A stretch of 64,000 nt of DNA from Mermis nigrescens. Taxonomy: Eukaryota; Nematoda; Enoplea; Mermithida; Mermithidae. Below the pieces are notes generated by a model, which saw only the letters and a list, made by a program, of their open reading frames with translations, had not been told where the DNA came from and did not search any database. The stretch is taken from assembly GCA_036768485.1 (NCBI GenBank), contig JAVLUZ010000145.1, positions 16,454,304-16,518,303 of the forward strand, read 5' to 3'. Made by a program: the position numbers and the translations under genes. This document shows, one piece after another, positions 12,234 to 22,583 of this stretch (positions are counted from its first letter, which is position 1; every line of letters starts with the position of its first letter).

Positions 12234-14447
12234 TATGTATATAAGTTAGCATGTAATCCAAAATGCAGGTTTGACTGGAAATACATTAAGATGCATTCAA
12301 CTTTTATTATAATACAAAAAAAGAAAAGAAAACAATTGTTTAAACCCTATGGTGTGCGGCCCAAACTAATGCATGTACATATATCAACCTGCGGGAGTGA
12401 TACCCATCTAAGCAGGAGTTTTACTACTAGCACCCATGTTAATCAAAGTCCAAGCTTAGGAAACATGGGAAAGTTTGAAAAATCAATATCTGTTGCGACT
12501 ACACTTTGTGCAGGCGTACAAAGCAGAGTTCTGATGCTTGTAAAAGAAAGAAGTGACTTGCTATCTGCCAGTGGCAGTAGTACGTGGGTCAGTTTTTGTC
12601 AAGAATGTGAAATTTCCGTAAATTTGCAATATTGTAAAACCAAAATATGCATAAGCTAATCTTTAAATAATTACTATTTTTTGTTGAAGATGAACGTTTT
12701 TACATAAATTTGCAATATTTTAGCTTATTTTTAGGAAAAAATATCAAAAATGAAAATTTTCTACATAAATACTACTTTTACCATTGAAAAAATGCTGCTC
12801 TCGCTTCTGCATTCATTGAGTCTGGGCCATAATGTTCAGAATCTGGCAATGGGCCAACATAGTCCCGATTTGTAGAGGTGTTGAAGAAATGGAGGAAGTA
12901 GCCTTTTTTGAAGCTAGTTTCACTGAAGGTCTTTGGAAATGTGCTCAGGGAGCATTGGCAGAAAATTCAGCGTGTTGATCATGCAAACACCTACAGCCTC
13001 CAGCATGAGAATCTCCAGCCCTTGAAAATATAATAATGGTGATTAGAAAAAATGTATTATTTACGCTTTAAATCTATATTTTTTATGCAGAAATAAGAGT
13101 TTTTTTTGCAAACATTTGTCTTAAAAATTTTTAATCTCTCTTTTTTACTATATGTGTATATCTATTCATTTTTAGCTTTTTTCTTTGTATATTTTTAGGC
13201 TAGCATGTTTTAAAAATAAAATACTGATTACTTAACGTTTCTCATATTTTTGAACAATTTTGAGTCTTGATTATTTTTATTGCTCACCTTTCATTAGTAC
13301 TTTAGGCGGAATAATCCTCTGCTTGTGCAAATATTTGAGGAGGAACTGGGAATCGAAGCCACATGCATTATGGGCCAATGCGGTCACTCCTTGGTTTTGC
13401 ACAGAGAACAACCATTTACCGAACTCGCTGAGGCAAGTCTCTCCCATGGATATATGACAATTTTGGCCTCCTGCAGTTGGCGCAAGACCTCAGCTCTTTG
13501 TCCCTGCATTGATCGCACAATTGGTACACAATGCAGCAGTTAGGGATGTGCTTGAAAATTGGATTATTGACATTTTCGGACATCTGCATGTCCTGACGGG
13601 TCTTTGAAGTCAAAGAAAATGAAGACTGGCCGCTTTTTGCCTAATCTTTTGTCCTCTTCCTTAATGGTCTGAAATGAAAAAGACGCTTTAAATTAAACGT
13701 TCTGCTAGGCAGGAATTATGAGGGCTCTCTCCTTTTTTCAAAAATAATTTCGAAAAAATGAGTAAAATTCAGTAAAATTAGAAAAAAATTGCAGGTATTG
13801 TGTGCTTTTTATACTGATTTCTGAAAAAAATTCAAGAAAAACTAGTAAAATTCCATAAAAAAAGAGCTTAGGTCCCTCCTAAATCCCTTGTGCTGTACAC
13901 ATAATAGATAAATGCAAAATAAAATTTTTTCTAATTTTTCCTCTTTCTTTGTGTAATTATTTATTTTTCCATATTTTCTTTATTTTTTTGCCAAATTAAT
14001 CACTTTATATTATTATCTTAGCTTTGAAACTTACTTTCATGTAGCATCCTGCCCCTGCTTGTCCACATTTTTGTTGCAAGTCTTGCAGTGGAACTATAAA
14101 CATTTGTGTTGCTTAGCATGCCTGGTCTTAATCAGTTGGTTGCAATTCTTGCACCATTTTACTTGCTTGTAAACTGAATGAACTTTCTGTACTTTGCCGG
14201 TTTTCTTTGCTTTGGATTGGCCCATTTTGTGGTTCAGGAAGCACTGCAGGCTTGGGGAATACCTTCAATTCAAGAAAAACAAAAAATTAGTAGATTGGCT
14301 TTTACAAGCAGATGAAAAATATAAATTTTGGTTTGAAAAATTTGTTTTTTTTCAAAAACCTCATTAAGTCAAAAAGTATTTTGCTTCAAACTATCTACGT
14401 GTATATGTATGTGTGCATATGTATATATATATGATAATGGTAAAAGC

Positions 14448-14512
<65 letters not shown>
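14448..14512. repeat. (AAT)n microsatellite
   Basis: About 65 bases of pure AAT repeats inside the polymerase B pseudogene. It creates a spurious poly-isoleucine reading frame. Confidence 0.95.
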
Positions 14513-14514
<2 letters not shown>

Positions 14515-14960
14515 TTTATTCACCTATTGCAGTCTTCACAGTTTCCATTCTTCTTTGAAGCATGCTTTTGGTCAATTGCATCCCGGACACCCTTCCCTAT
14601 TGCATGGGTGGTCTTCCTCATTGCTGTAGCCATGATCGCATTTATCACAGTAATAGGCTCTGGCCATGAACGTGGGCATTTTGGTAATCAAATCATAGTG
14701 ATTGTCACAAAGGTATATATGCAAAAAATTCTCAGCAGGAGGGCCTTTGTAAATCAGTGCATTGAAATGCTCTTTGAAAATATCTTGATCTGATATTCAG
14801 TGCTCAAAAATTCCTGCATTTTCTGCGCTTCTTCAATGCCACAAAAAACCGAGGAAATTTTTGAGACCGGAGTCTGCCATTAATTGCTGGGCCAGACGCT
14901 TTTGCAGCATATTTCTACCATGCTCTCCTACTCTTATGGTGTTCCATTGCAGGTGTTTGT

Positions 14961-17900
14961 CCAATTGGGCTTTGGCTACCATGATCGCTCAAGCCGAGCA
15001 TAAATTATCTGTATTTTTCATCTAAACTTTCAAAACAAAATTTTAGAACTTGAAATACTAACAATTTCGACAGTTGTAATTTTTTTATCTTTTTTTCAAT
15101 TGAAAGTGAGAAAATTGATAGTATTCAATACAGTGGGAATTTACCCCCGGGAAATTCTTAAAATGTAAAAAATTGACAGTTCTGGCACAAAACTCATAAA
15201 ACAATGAAAATAACAAGAGAAGAAATTACGTTTTTAACGCTTTTAGCACATTCAATATGAAAAATCTCGCTTTTAAAAAATTATGTGTTCTGCACATTTC
15301 AAACAAAAATAATATATAGGGTTTATTCAAACACGTCGTTCAGAATCTTTTTAATAATTAAACATTTATCAATAAAAAACGAAACATAAAGATTATTATG
15401 TTTTTTTCTTTCCATGGAGTTGAGATTTATAATGAAAGATTACAATTTTTCCTTGCTCATTTGAGATGATAAACACATTTTTTTAAAATTGTACATTCTA
15501 AATAAATACGCTAACTTGATTAATTAAGTTTTTATGTCAGCTCTTATACTATGTACATACATACTGTTAAGCAAAAAATCTTTTATTCTCATAAATTATG
15601 TATTGCGTTTTTTCAATATAAGTGAATTTCAGAATATTAACCATTAAGAAAATTACGTTTCTATTGATTCTCCTCGCATTTTTTTAAATCGTCGTTTATG
15701 GTCAATCTGGCGTAAAGTTTACTCATTGTTTGCATCATATATGTATTAATTTCTGCTAATGAGGACTGTTTTGCTCCTGCATTTGTAAATTTATGTTTTT
15801 CCTTTTTATTCAAGCATAATTAATCTAATCTTATTTTGGCTTAGAATTCTTATGTTATGTGAACACGGAGTGGAAATTTCCCCCCAGGGAAATTTTTCAT
15901 GCAAAAACTAGGCTGAGTTACACAAAATTGACTATTTTTATAAGCATTTTCTGAGATGTGCTTTTTAGAATACCAAAAAAATTTAAGCAAATTTGAGCTA
16001 AAATTTAAATTTCTGAATCTGTATAAAACAGCCTCCATGCGGGCCAGTATGTTTATTGAACCATTCCTGCCAATTTACACCACAATTGTGAAGACTGGTG
16101 TTGGCCTCTTGCCCCCTCTTGGCAAATCTATGATGACCACCACATCAGATTACTGAATTTGCTCAATGACATTCAAGATGCGGTCAGCATTCATTGATTC
16201 TACCAGGGCAAAGGCCACCAGGATGCGAGTATTGAGACTTGGATGACCTATCTCGAGGCCTACTTGTTGTTAGAATTGTGCCCAGACAAGATGTGTTTGG
16301 CAACCACATTCTAAATGACAGGAAACAAATTTGCACTGATTTTATTGATATTTTTGAACTGAATGCAGTATGGATGTGGCTTCTGCGTTGAATCTTTTTT
16401 ACCTTTTACGTGTGATTGTTTGCCAATGATAAAATAATTTTTCAACTGGGGCTAATCCACCCTAAACTGCTGTCCAATTTAGCTGTTGAATAGAGAATGC
16501 CGTAATTTGGGGGATCCAAAATTGGCTCGTTCTCAAGTCAATGAATTCAAAATTTGTATAACTTTGGCAATAAACCATAAAATTTTCCAATCGTTTTTCC
16601 ACAATTTGCTGTCAACCAAGAGCTGCAAATTTTCACGAGAAATTTTGGGGGAAAAGTAGTTGATGCGAGGAGCTGGAATCCTTTTATTGTAGTTACCCAA
16701 AATTGTTCTGTGGTTATATTTTGGCATTCAATAAATAACAGTATTCTGCAATAGGTTAATTAAGTGCAAGTTGCCAACCTACACGCTTGATTCAATAATT
16801 TGTTTCAGTAAGTCTCAATTGAGAGCCATTTGTTTGCAAGCTAGACCATGAACGACTAATCATCCATTGCCCTCCCTATTTATAACATTTTTTCCTTAGT
16901 GGAAATTTTCACAGTGGAAATTTCCCTGATGGAAATTTCCTTAATGGAAGTTCATGGTGATATGATGAAATATGACGCAATTCTATGCTAGACTGTATGC
17001 ATTTGATGAGTCATCATCAGCTCAGTCTTGAGGCAAGCAGATACTTGCTTTTCAAGTATAATGCAAAATTGCATTAAGTGCTTTTTTGATTTTACCTATT
17101 GGTTCATACATATAAAAAACTTCAATGTTGTAAAGCTTTTTGGTGTGTACCTATCCGTAGCAGTATCTTCAGCTACAGCAACTACTTTTACTAGGTCTAC
17201 CATGCTTTTTGGAACCACAGTGTCTTTATTTTTTTGTAAAGCACTCCTATGAGGAATTTAAGTTTCTTCCTATTTCACAGGCAACTTTTTAAACCATGCC
17301 TCTTGTAACTACTGCTCCTCATTTGGGTTCCCCTTAACTCTCCTTGGACTGTTCCTACCATACTTGACAGTTTTGCTGGCTTGGGAACAATATTTACAGT
17401 AAGAGGGGTGCTAAAAGCCCTCTTTGGCTGCTCTTCTAAGACGCTTAGTAAATGCGTTGCAAGAATATATTTACGCACTTTTTGCTCTGAACTACCTTTT
17501 TTAACTTTTCAGTAATTGTTCTTTATCCGATTTGATTTGTACCTGAGCAATAATTACAGGATCTTCCATAATTTTAGATTATTTCATGAGCAAGTCAAGA
17601 AAAATTGCTTGGGATGACTTACATTTTAAAACACTGTTATTCATTTGAACAATGTTAGTGTCAAGGCTGAGCAAAGTTCAAAATGCAAATTCTGGCGGTT
17701 CTGGGTCTTAATACTTTTTGTTTATCTTTTTTGCTCATAGACGGTCCTGCAATGAGGTGAAGACTATGTTCAAATTTCTTACAGTAATCTGGATGTTTGG
17801 AGCAAAATGTACCATTGAGAAGATGATGCGCAGATCAAGTCAAAACTTAATAAAATTCAGGGGTGCCTGTTTTATGAGCAAAAATGCACAGATTTGCTTT

Positions 17901-18044
17901 TATATATTTGGTACCTAGCAAACAAGAATAAGGTTCACTCGATTCAATCTCTTTAAGAGCCCTAGTTTGCATATTTAGGCATAAATTAGATGTTTCGTTT
18001 TTCAAAAAGCTTATATTTTTGGTATTTATAGTTTTCATCATAAA
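14961..18044. other. Polinton A interior, no gene recognised
   Basis: Between the polymerase and ATPase pseudogenes. Short minus-strand open pieces (15850-16038, 16533-16727, 17275-17478) could be decayed accessory genes but match no family I recognise. GGGAAATTTCC repeat patches occur at 15870-15900 and 16903-16955. Confidence 0.35.
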
Positions 18045-18620
18045 GGTCTCCAAATTATCATAGGCTTTTCATCTGCAAAAATGTTTGATTGCATCTGTTT
18101 TTAATAATCCAAGAACACATTATCAAGATATATGGCTTTGTGCACGTTTCAGTAGCTGCTTCAGGGGTCTCCACCACTGTTGCATGTTCAATGTATCTAG
18201 CACATTCAGATGACGGTTTATTGCAAGAGAAATAAATTGTGGGTATTGCGGTTAATAGTTGTAGAAAGGAGGCCTCTAAAAAGGATTTTGGGAGATGAAA
18301 AAATTCAAAATACATTTATCATGGCGAAAAATGGTAAAAGGTCTAGCTAATGCATCGCTTTTTATGGCAAGGTCAGCTAGGTCATTGCATATACATACAT
18401 TAACAATGACTGGCTCAGACAAACACTAGTTTTTGATTTCATCTAAGGATAAGCCTTGCACAAATTCTATGTACGGGAATTTTTCGAGAAATTTTTCAAA
18501 AAGTGGCTGCCATACGTTATAAAAATATATCATTTTATTCTTCTCCTGCTTGAAAGGCCATTCTCCTAATAATTTTAAGAGAAAATATGTTTTCCCACTC
18601 CCGTGGCCCTAAAATTACAA
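18045..18620 (-). pseudogene. Polinton A packaging ATPase remnant
   Basis: A decayed copy of the FtsK/HerA-type genome-packaging ATPase. The DNA from about 18360 to 18610 matches the intact counterpart at about 22260-22530 closely enough to align by eye, including the aggccattct..taataatttt segment. In translation the region keeps the Walker B-side string (CICNDLADLA) and a FISQN segment seen in the intact copy, with several frameshifts and stops. The P-loop end lies near 18.6 kb but is not cleanly readable. Confidence 0.7.
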
Positions 18621-18739
18621 AATTAGCAGGGGCTCAAAGATAATTAATGCTCACTATCTACCTGCTCCATTGCTGCATACACAAAGAGTGCTGATTGCTT
18701 GTACAATAACTTGGTAGTTTTAATGACTTGAATTGTTTC

Positions 18740-19200
18740 TGAAACTACAAGCAAATTTGTTTATTGTTGTCTGACTTATTGTTTGAAAATTTGCATAATA
18801 TACTATTTATAGATTTTTGCTGGCACAGCTCCATGGCCAAATATACACAGTATAAGCAGCAGACGTTTGATGCAATGGACTGTAACACTTTGTCCAAAAC
18901 AACAAGAAAAGAGGAATCGGAAAAAATAACTTATTGCATCTTCTACACATTTTCCGTAAGTTGCAGGAATTTGTGCTAAAGTATCAAAAAGCAAGCATTT
19001 TTTATGTCAAAAAAGCTGAATCCAATGCAGACCTGTTTGATGCAAAGATGGGGCCGTGTTCACTATAATGAAAAATATTTGATCTTTGGGTATTTTTATG
19101 TCTAAAATGCGATCACAAGGGTGCACACCCCCAAAATATTTGTTGGATATGCAATCTAGCTTTAGAATAACGCTAATCTGATTAGCATACATGTTTTGGG
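18740..19200 (-). pseudogene. Polinton A adenain-type protease remnant
   Basis: A decayed copy of the capsid-maturation cysteine protease. The piece at 19007-19192 carries the N-terminal half, ending in a Gly-Leu-His-Trp stretch equivalent to the catalytic-histidine region of the intact protease at 22584-23054. The piece at about 18740-18995 corresponds to the Gln/Cys half but is out of frame. Confidence 0.6.
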
Positions 19201-19209
19201 TATAAAATT

Positions 19210-19640
19210 GAGAATAATATTCATCCTCTGATCAATACTTATAATATTATCCTAGAGCATATAGAAAATTAGCATGAAACTATCATTGAGCGTATTTACA
19301 TCCCACTGCCCTGTAAAACTAACCATCCTATTTCACCTGGTTGAGATTCCACCCTCTTTCCAAATTTGAATCAAATGGGAGAATCTGATGCCCCAATCTT
19401 GAAAAATCATACAGCGTGATACCCATGCCGGAATCCGTATAAAGTTTTTGCACAATATGTAAAGAATTCATGTACGGGTCCATTAATGATTCGCTAGGTG
19501 TGTAGGCTACGGTGGTGGAAACAATCGCCCATTTACTTCAACTTTAGCTCTAATGCAATTTCTAAATGTAGGATTAAAGGGGTTTCTTGCATAATGACCT
19601 AACAACGCATTAGACATCACTAGTGATATTATTACGAGTC
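19210..19640 (-). pseudogene. Polinton A major capsid protein, C-terminal remnant
   Basis: The minus strand, read across several frames, gives a segment with NALLGHYARNPF and then VNGRLFPPP. These match the equivalent strings (NYARNPF, VNGRQYPPA) in the intact capsid gene at 23334-24341. A further part, equivalent to the intact gene's C-terminal end, follows. The gene is cut at 19640, where Polinton B begins. Confidence 0.65.
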
Positions 19641-19913
19641 AGTAGTTAAGCCGTGCGTCCCTAGGGTGCAACACAAAGTATATACAGCTATGTTTTGTGT
19701 TATATGCCCCGCCCGCCCGCCGATTGATCGCTAACAGCCGACACGCCGATTGACGAAGCCCCGCCCACCGAGGAATGAAATAGCGATACATACATAGGTT
19801 GTGTGTGCATATACGCACCTACACGATTTAAAAAATGGTGGTTGCCCACCGCTAATTTGGCCCTTAAAAGGGCCGTTGGGTTTAGGTATGGGCGACATTA
19901 GGTAGCAAACGGC
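19641..19913. repeat. Left terminal region of Polinton B
   Basis: The tip AGTAGTTAAGCC is followed by a GC-rich patch of CCCGCC repeats near 19708-19765 and an imperfect inverted block around ttggcccttaaaagggccg. No ORF. This is the expected place for the terminal inverted repeat; the partner end is not in the window. Confidence 0.6.
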
Positions 19914-20277
19914 TTAGACGTATTGTGTAATGAACCACATGGCCAGGTGTAGCTTGAAGTAGCTCTTGAACGAATAAAGTAAAATCCCAACATCCATATT
20001 TTTGCGTTCCATATTTTCGGCTAAAATATCCGTGTAGGCTAAGAGCGTGTATAAGCGTTGCTTTGTTATGCCCGATCGCATGACGTCATCGGCGAATTTC
20101 GCGTAATTGGCCGTTGTAGCTGTCTCGACGTCCATATCGAAGGGTTGATTTCGCAAGCTCCTTTTCAACCTCTTGCACCTTCTCGGCAAGTTCTCGGTAC
20201 AATGAATCATCGAATCGTGCGCCCATAATGTAAAGGCGAAGAAATCGCAACATATAATTCGTAGCAATTTCGGCCAT
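19914..20277 (-). CDS. Possible Bcl-2-like protein of Polinton B (one frameshift)
   Basis: Two overlapping frames (20086-20277 and 19914-20267) look like one helical protein of about 115 residues split by a single-base shift near 20150. The C-terminal half has the outline of a Bcl-2 fold: a helix ending in a Ser-Gly-Ile-Thr turn, where BH1 has Asp-Gly-x-Asn-Trp-Gly-Arg, then an RLYTLLAYTDILA helix. A final FKSYFKLHLAMWFI segment resembles the helix before BH2. The BH1 NWGR core is not conserved. Bcl-2 and other anti-apoptotic homologues have been reported in adintoviruses, and the position in the accessory block fits. Without structure prediction this remains a hypothesis. Confidence 0.35.
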
Positions 20278-20289
20278 CTAAAAATTTTA

Positions 20290-20793
20290 TTATTCTAAAA
20301 TACAACGCACAATAGCAAATGCACGAAACAGTTCATGTTTATGCTTTGCACCGGTAACAAAAAATTTGCCCGTATGAAAAATAACAGCAGTAACGGCGGG
20401 TTTAAACAGTTTCAGAGTGAGCCCTGGAAAAATTTCTGGCTCGTAAAAACAGTAGGTAGAGCATTTCTTGTACAGTTTAGGCAAATCGACGGGTTTATCG
20501 GCTTTGCAGGAGCCAACAAAATTGTGCACTTTAAAATGCAAAATGCGAATATTAGGTATCTTCAACGTTTCGATGGCTTTAAGCAAGGCTTGGCGTCCTT
20601 CTTCGGAGCTTTTTGTCCCCGTAGAGACCATCTTGCCCGACTTGAAAAGCAGAACCGTTGCTTTTGGGTCAATCAGCTTGAGGCTCAACCCTGGGAACCG
20701 CTTATGAACGCGTAAATTATGCACTTTCGCAATTTCTCCTAAATCCAGAGGAGTTTTTAAATCAGCACTGCAGACAACGTTGCACACAGACAT
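20290..20793 (-). CDS. TATA-binding protein (TBP) homologue carried by Polinton B
   Basis: A 167-residue protein consisting of just the saddle-shaped TBP core, which binds the TATA box and nucleates transcription initiation. Both direct repeats are present, about residues 1-79 and 81-167. Repeat 1 has KRFPG and LLFKSGKMVSTGTKS. Repeat 2 has VGSC, YEPEIFPGL and VIFHTGKFFVTGAKH. The four DNA-intercalating phenylalanines of TBP have counterparts at F33, F50, F122 and F139, with the canonical 17-residue spacing in each repeat. There is no N-terminal extension. The frame is intact, unlike several neighbours. It starts 110 bases from a divergently oriented F-box gene. A cellular TBP pseudogene is unlikely, because the sequence is divergent, intronless and embedded between Polinton genes. 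Confidence 0.85.
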   Translation of the reverse strand: MSVCNVVCSADLKTPLDLGEIAKVHNLRVHKRFPGLSLKLIDPKATVLLFKSGKMVSTGTKSSEEGRQALLKAIETLKIPNIRILHFKVHNFVGSCKADKPVDLPKLYKKCSTYCFYEPEIFPGLTLKLFKPAVTAVIFHTGKFFVTGAKHKHELFRAFAIVRCILE

Positions 20794-20902
20794 TATGGCG
20801 GGAACTTTTGAATTTTTTCAATTTATACTTAAACTTGTAGCTACAAGTTTTGTAGCTACAAAGCAGACTAGAAAAGGCCGTGTTTTCATCATTTTCTCAA
20901 AA
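20794..20902. promoter_or_regulatory. Divergent promoter region with paired palindromes
   Basis: Lies between the TBP start codon (minus strand) and the preferred F-box start (plus strand, 20903). Two identical palindromes TTGTAGCTACAA are at 20835-20846 and 20850-20861, 15 bases apart centre to centre. An E2F-like GGCGGGAA lies at 20797-20804, next to the TBP start. Short TATA-like AT stretches (atttatac) precede the palindromes. The paired sites suggest binding of a dimeric regulator. If the F-box protein instead starts at 20780, the palindromes would be coding. Confidence 0.45.
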
Positions 20903-21889
20903 ATGGAAAACTTGCCCTATCACGTTCTCTTGCTTATTTTCTCATATTTGGGAATCAATGAACGAGTCACCTGCGAATCTGTGTGCAAGCGGTGGCTGTA
21001 TGTTTTGCGGAATTTTATTGGCCCGATCCAACAGAAGCTGATTTTACACGTCAAAATCATTGAAAGTATTCGATACAATAATTACACGAGTGGTCTTTTT
21101 TCCGCCGGCAACCCCTACAATGACCCAGCTCTATACCCCGTCGTAGGAGGCCCCAAGGTCGAGCTGATGGTCGTACGTCACAAAGGAAATCGCGCCCTAA
21201 AGGGAAAACACCATCGCTACGTCACCGATGCCCTGGAAAGATCCAACCCCGAAGTTTTGTCACTATCGAACATTGATATTAATGCCTATTGGGGAAGCCG
21301 CGTTTTAAATCGATTTTTGCAGTCGAATTCGCAGAAACGCTCGCTAATTTTACATGACGCCCGCCTAAAGCTCGAATTTTGGCCCATGGCTGCCTCCAAA
21401 CCCATCAAGATGCTCGTCATGACCCACCTTCACCTCAACTCTCATTTTCCAGAATTTGTTCGCCGCCTCAACCCAGAAAAAATAGTGCTTATCACTGTCA
21501 TTGTGCCTACGGACTACAATGCTATACTCTATGCCTCCATGATTCAAGCCACTCGCCTTACATTTCTGTCTCTCGATTTTGCCGACGAACGAATTTCCGA
21601 AAATCCCCATCAAAAAGTTTCAGTACGCGATTGTTTCGAAAATATTGTTCAATTTTTGTATTTTGATAATCGCAATACTTCGATCACTCTATGTTTTAAT
21701 TTATCGCAAATTTACGAAAATGATGAAGAATTTAACGACTTTATTGTTCAGTATTTTGATCGTGTTAATTTGTACATACTGGACGCGAAACGTCATGCTT
21801 CCGATCTCGATTGGATCGCTGTAAATTATAAATGTTCAAACAAAATTATTTTGCGCAATCGTAATAATTACTTTGTGTCTTCTTACTAA
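20903..21889 (+). CDS. F-box protein carried by Polinton B
   Basis: A protein of about 328 residues, probably the substrate-receptor subunit of an SCF (Skp1-Cullin-F-box) ubiquitin ligase. Residues 1-42 form an F-box: LPYHVLLLIFSYLGINERVT followed by an S/C-V-C-KRW motif. The remaining 285 residues carry no repeats I can name and presumably bind the target. The frame is open upstream to a Met at 20780, but that start would overlap the TBP gene, and the F-box begins right at the Met at 20903, so I prefer the latter. It is the only plus-strand gene of the element. Many viruses encode F-box proteins to redirect host ubiquitination; the target here is unknown. Confidence 0.75.
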   Translation: MENLPYHVLLLIFSYLGINERVTCESVCKRWLYVLRNFIGPIQQKLILHVKIIESIRYNNYTSGLFSAGNPYNDPALYPVVGGPKVELMVVRHKGNRALKGKHHRYVTDALERSNPEVLSLSNIDINAYWGSRVLNRFLQSNSQKRSLILHDARLKLEFWPMAASKPIKMLVMTHLHLNSHFPEFVRRLNPEKIVLITVIVPTDYNAILYASMIQATRLTFLSLDFADERISENPHQKVSVRDCFENIVQFLYFDNRNTSITLCFNLSQIYENDEEFNDFIVQYFDRVNLYILDAKRHASDLDWIAVNYKCSNKIILRNRNNYFVSSY

Positions 21890-21926
21890 TAAAATCAAAA
21901 AACAAATTAGACCGGAATTTTCCGGG

Positions 21927-22581
21927 TTATGTGCTTGCGCGCCATATAATCATGGGTTTTTCAGAAGAAAAAATATTAGTACGCATTTTGTCTCTAAAAT
22001 TATCACAAAAAACATCTACCAAAATATAGTTGTACGGCTTATCGGACATTGTTTTCAGGTATGCGGCTCTCAAAGGTCCATTGGCGCCATATAGTTGCCT
22101 GCTTAATGTATCCACTGCATTAAGATGAGGTGTTTTCGTGAGAACATAATAATGCGTGTTTCTATTTATTGTGGTTGAATAAGGACCTTTCAAAAAAAGA
22201 TTTTGCGATATGAAAACGTTGAGAAGGTTTTTATGGTGCCCATAGACTGTGAAAAGGCGGGCAAAGTCTTCACTTTTACATGCACAGTCGGCTAAATCAT
22301 CGCATATGCAGACTCTTATTTTATCATCTGCATCTTTTTCCAAGCAGCGGTTCTAAGCATAAGCCCTGAATAAATTTAATGTCTGGGAACGTTGCGATAA
22401 ATTCTTCGAAAAGCGGTTGCCATATATTGTAAAAATAATAAATTTCGCCTCTTTCTGATTTGAAAGGCCATTCTTTTAATAATTTCAACAAGAAATACGT
22501 TTTTCCGGAACCTGTAGCTCCTGAAATTATAATATTAGCTGGTGTTTTTAAAAATTCAATGTCCGAATTTATTTCCTCCAT
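21927..22581 (-). CDS. Polinton genome-packaging ATPase (one frameshift)
   Basis: FtsK/HerA superfamily ATPase that drives DNA into capsids of Polintons and related viruses. The N-terminal frame (22324-22581) has the Walker A loop GATGSGKT at residues 21-28. The C-terminal frame (21927-22343) has the Walker B string VCICDDLAD and the downstream SQN sensor-like segment. The two frames overlap by about 20 bases, and one single-base shift near 22330-22343 separates them, consistent with a recent indel or a consensus error. It lies 2 bases from the protease start region, in the usual Polinton protease-ATPase neighbourhood. Confidence 0.85.
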
Positions 22582-22583
22582 CG

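Larger units (their letters stand above)
9762..14960 (-). pseudogene. Protein-primed DNA polymerase B of Polinton A (pseudogene)
   Basis: Family B, protein-primed DNA polymerase that replicates Polintons, now broken into many frames. Pieces are collinear on the minus strand. Near 14.56-14.72 kb and 14.04-14.26 kb lie the N-terminal Cys/His zinc-binding stretches (a CDKC motif and a CxxC pair). At 13.27-13.62 kb is the 3'-5' exonuclease region with an AHN...FDSQF-like motif. At 12.78-13.02 kb is the conserved segment reading SLNFLPM then PDSMN. At 11.73-11.90 kb is polymerase motif A reading DVCSLYPW. Next come the palm/thumb segment (11342-11563) and motif B near 10.8 kb (LAKLMLNSFWGK). A YLDTG stretch near 10.37 kb stands where motif C YxDTD is expected, so the second catalytic aspartate is lost. 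At 9762-10217 is the C-terminal segment with GGPKNYAYR. An (ATCTTT)n tract and an (AAT)n tract interrupt the gene. Confidence 0.8.
5414..19640 (-). mobile_element. Polinton A: old, degenerate Polinton/Maverick remnant
   Basis: An ancient Polinton whose genes are readable only as broken pieces on the minus strand: DNA polymerase B (about 9762-14960), packaging ATPase (about 18045-18620), adenain-type protease (about 18740-19200) and the capsid C-terminal part (about 19210-19640). The left terminus is proposed at 5414. The sequence there starts AGTAGTTAAGCC and continues with a ccctagtgcgcaac-like stretch that closely matches the proposed terminus of the second element at 19641. Homology between the left flank and 2157-2245 ends at that point. 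Frameshifts, stops and microsatellite insertions show long decay. The right part is interrupted by Polinton B. Assigning everything from 5.4 to 9.7 kb to this element is inference. Confidence 0.65.

Noticed and set aside
14413..14793. Plus-strand ORF with a poly-isoleucine run
   Set aside because: Created by the (AAT)n microsatellite; the minus strand here encodes the zinc-binding N-terminus of the polymerase pseudogene.
20335..20715. Plus-strand ORFs of 126 and 79 residues
   Set aside because: Antisense shadows of the TBP gene.
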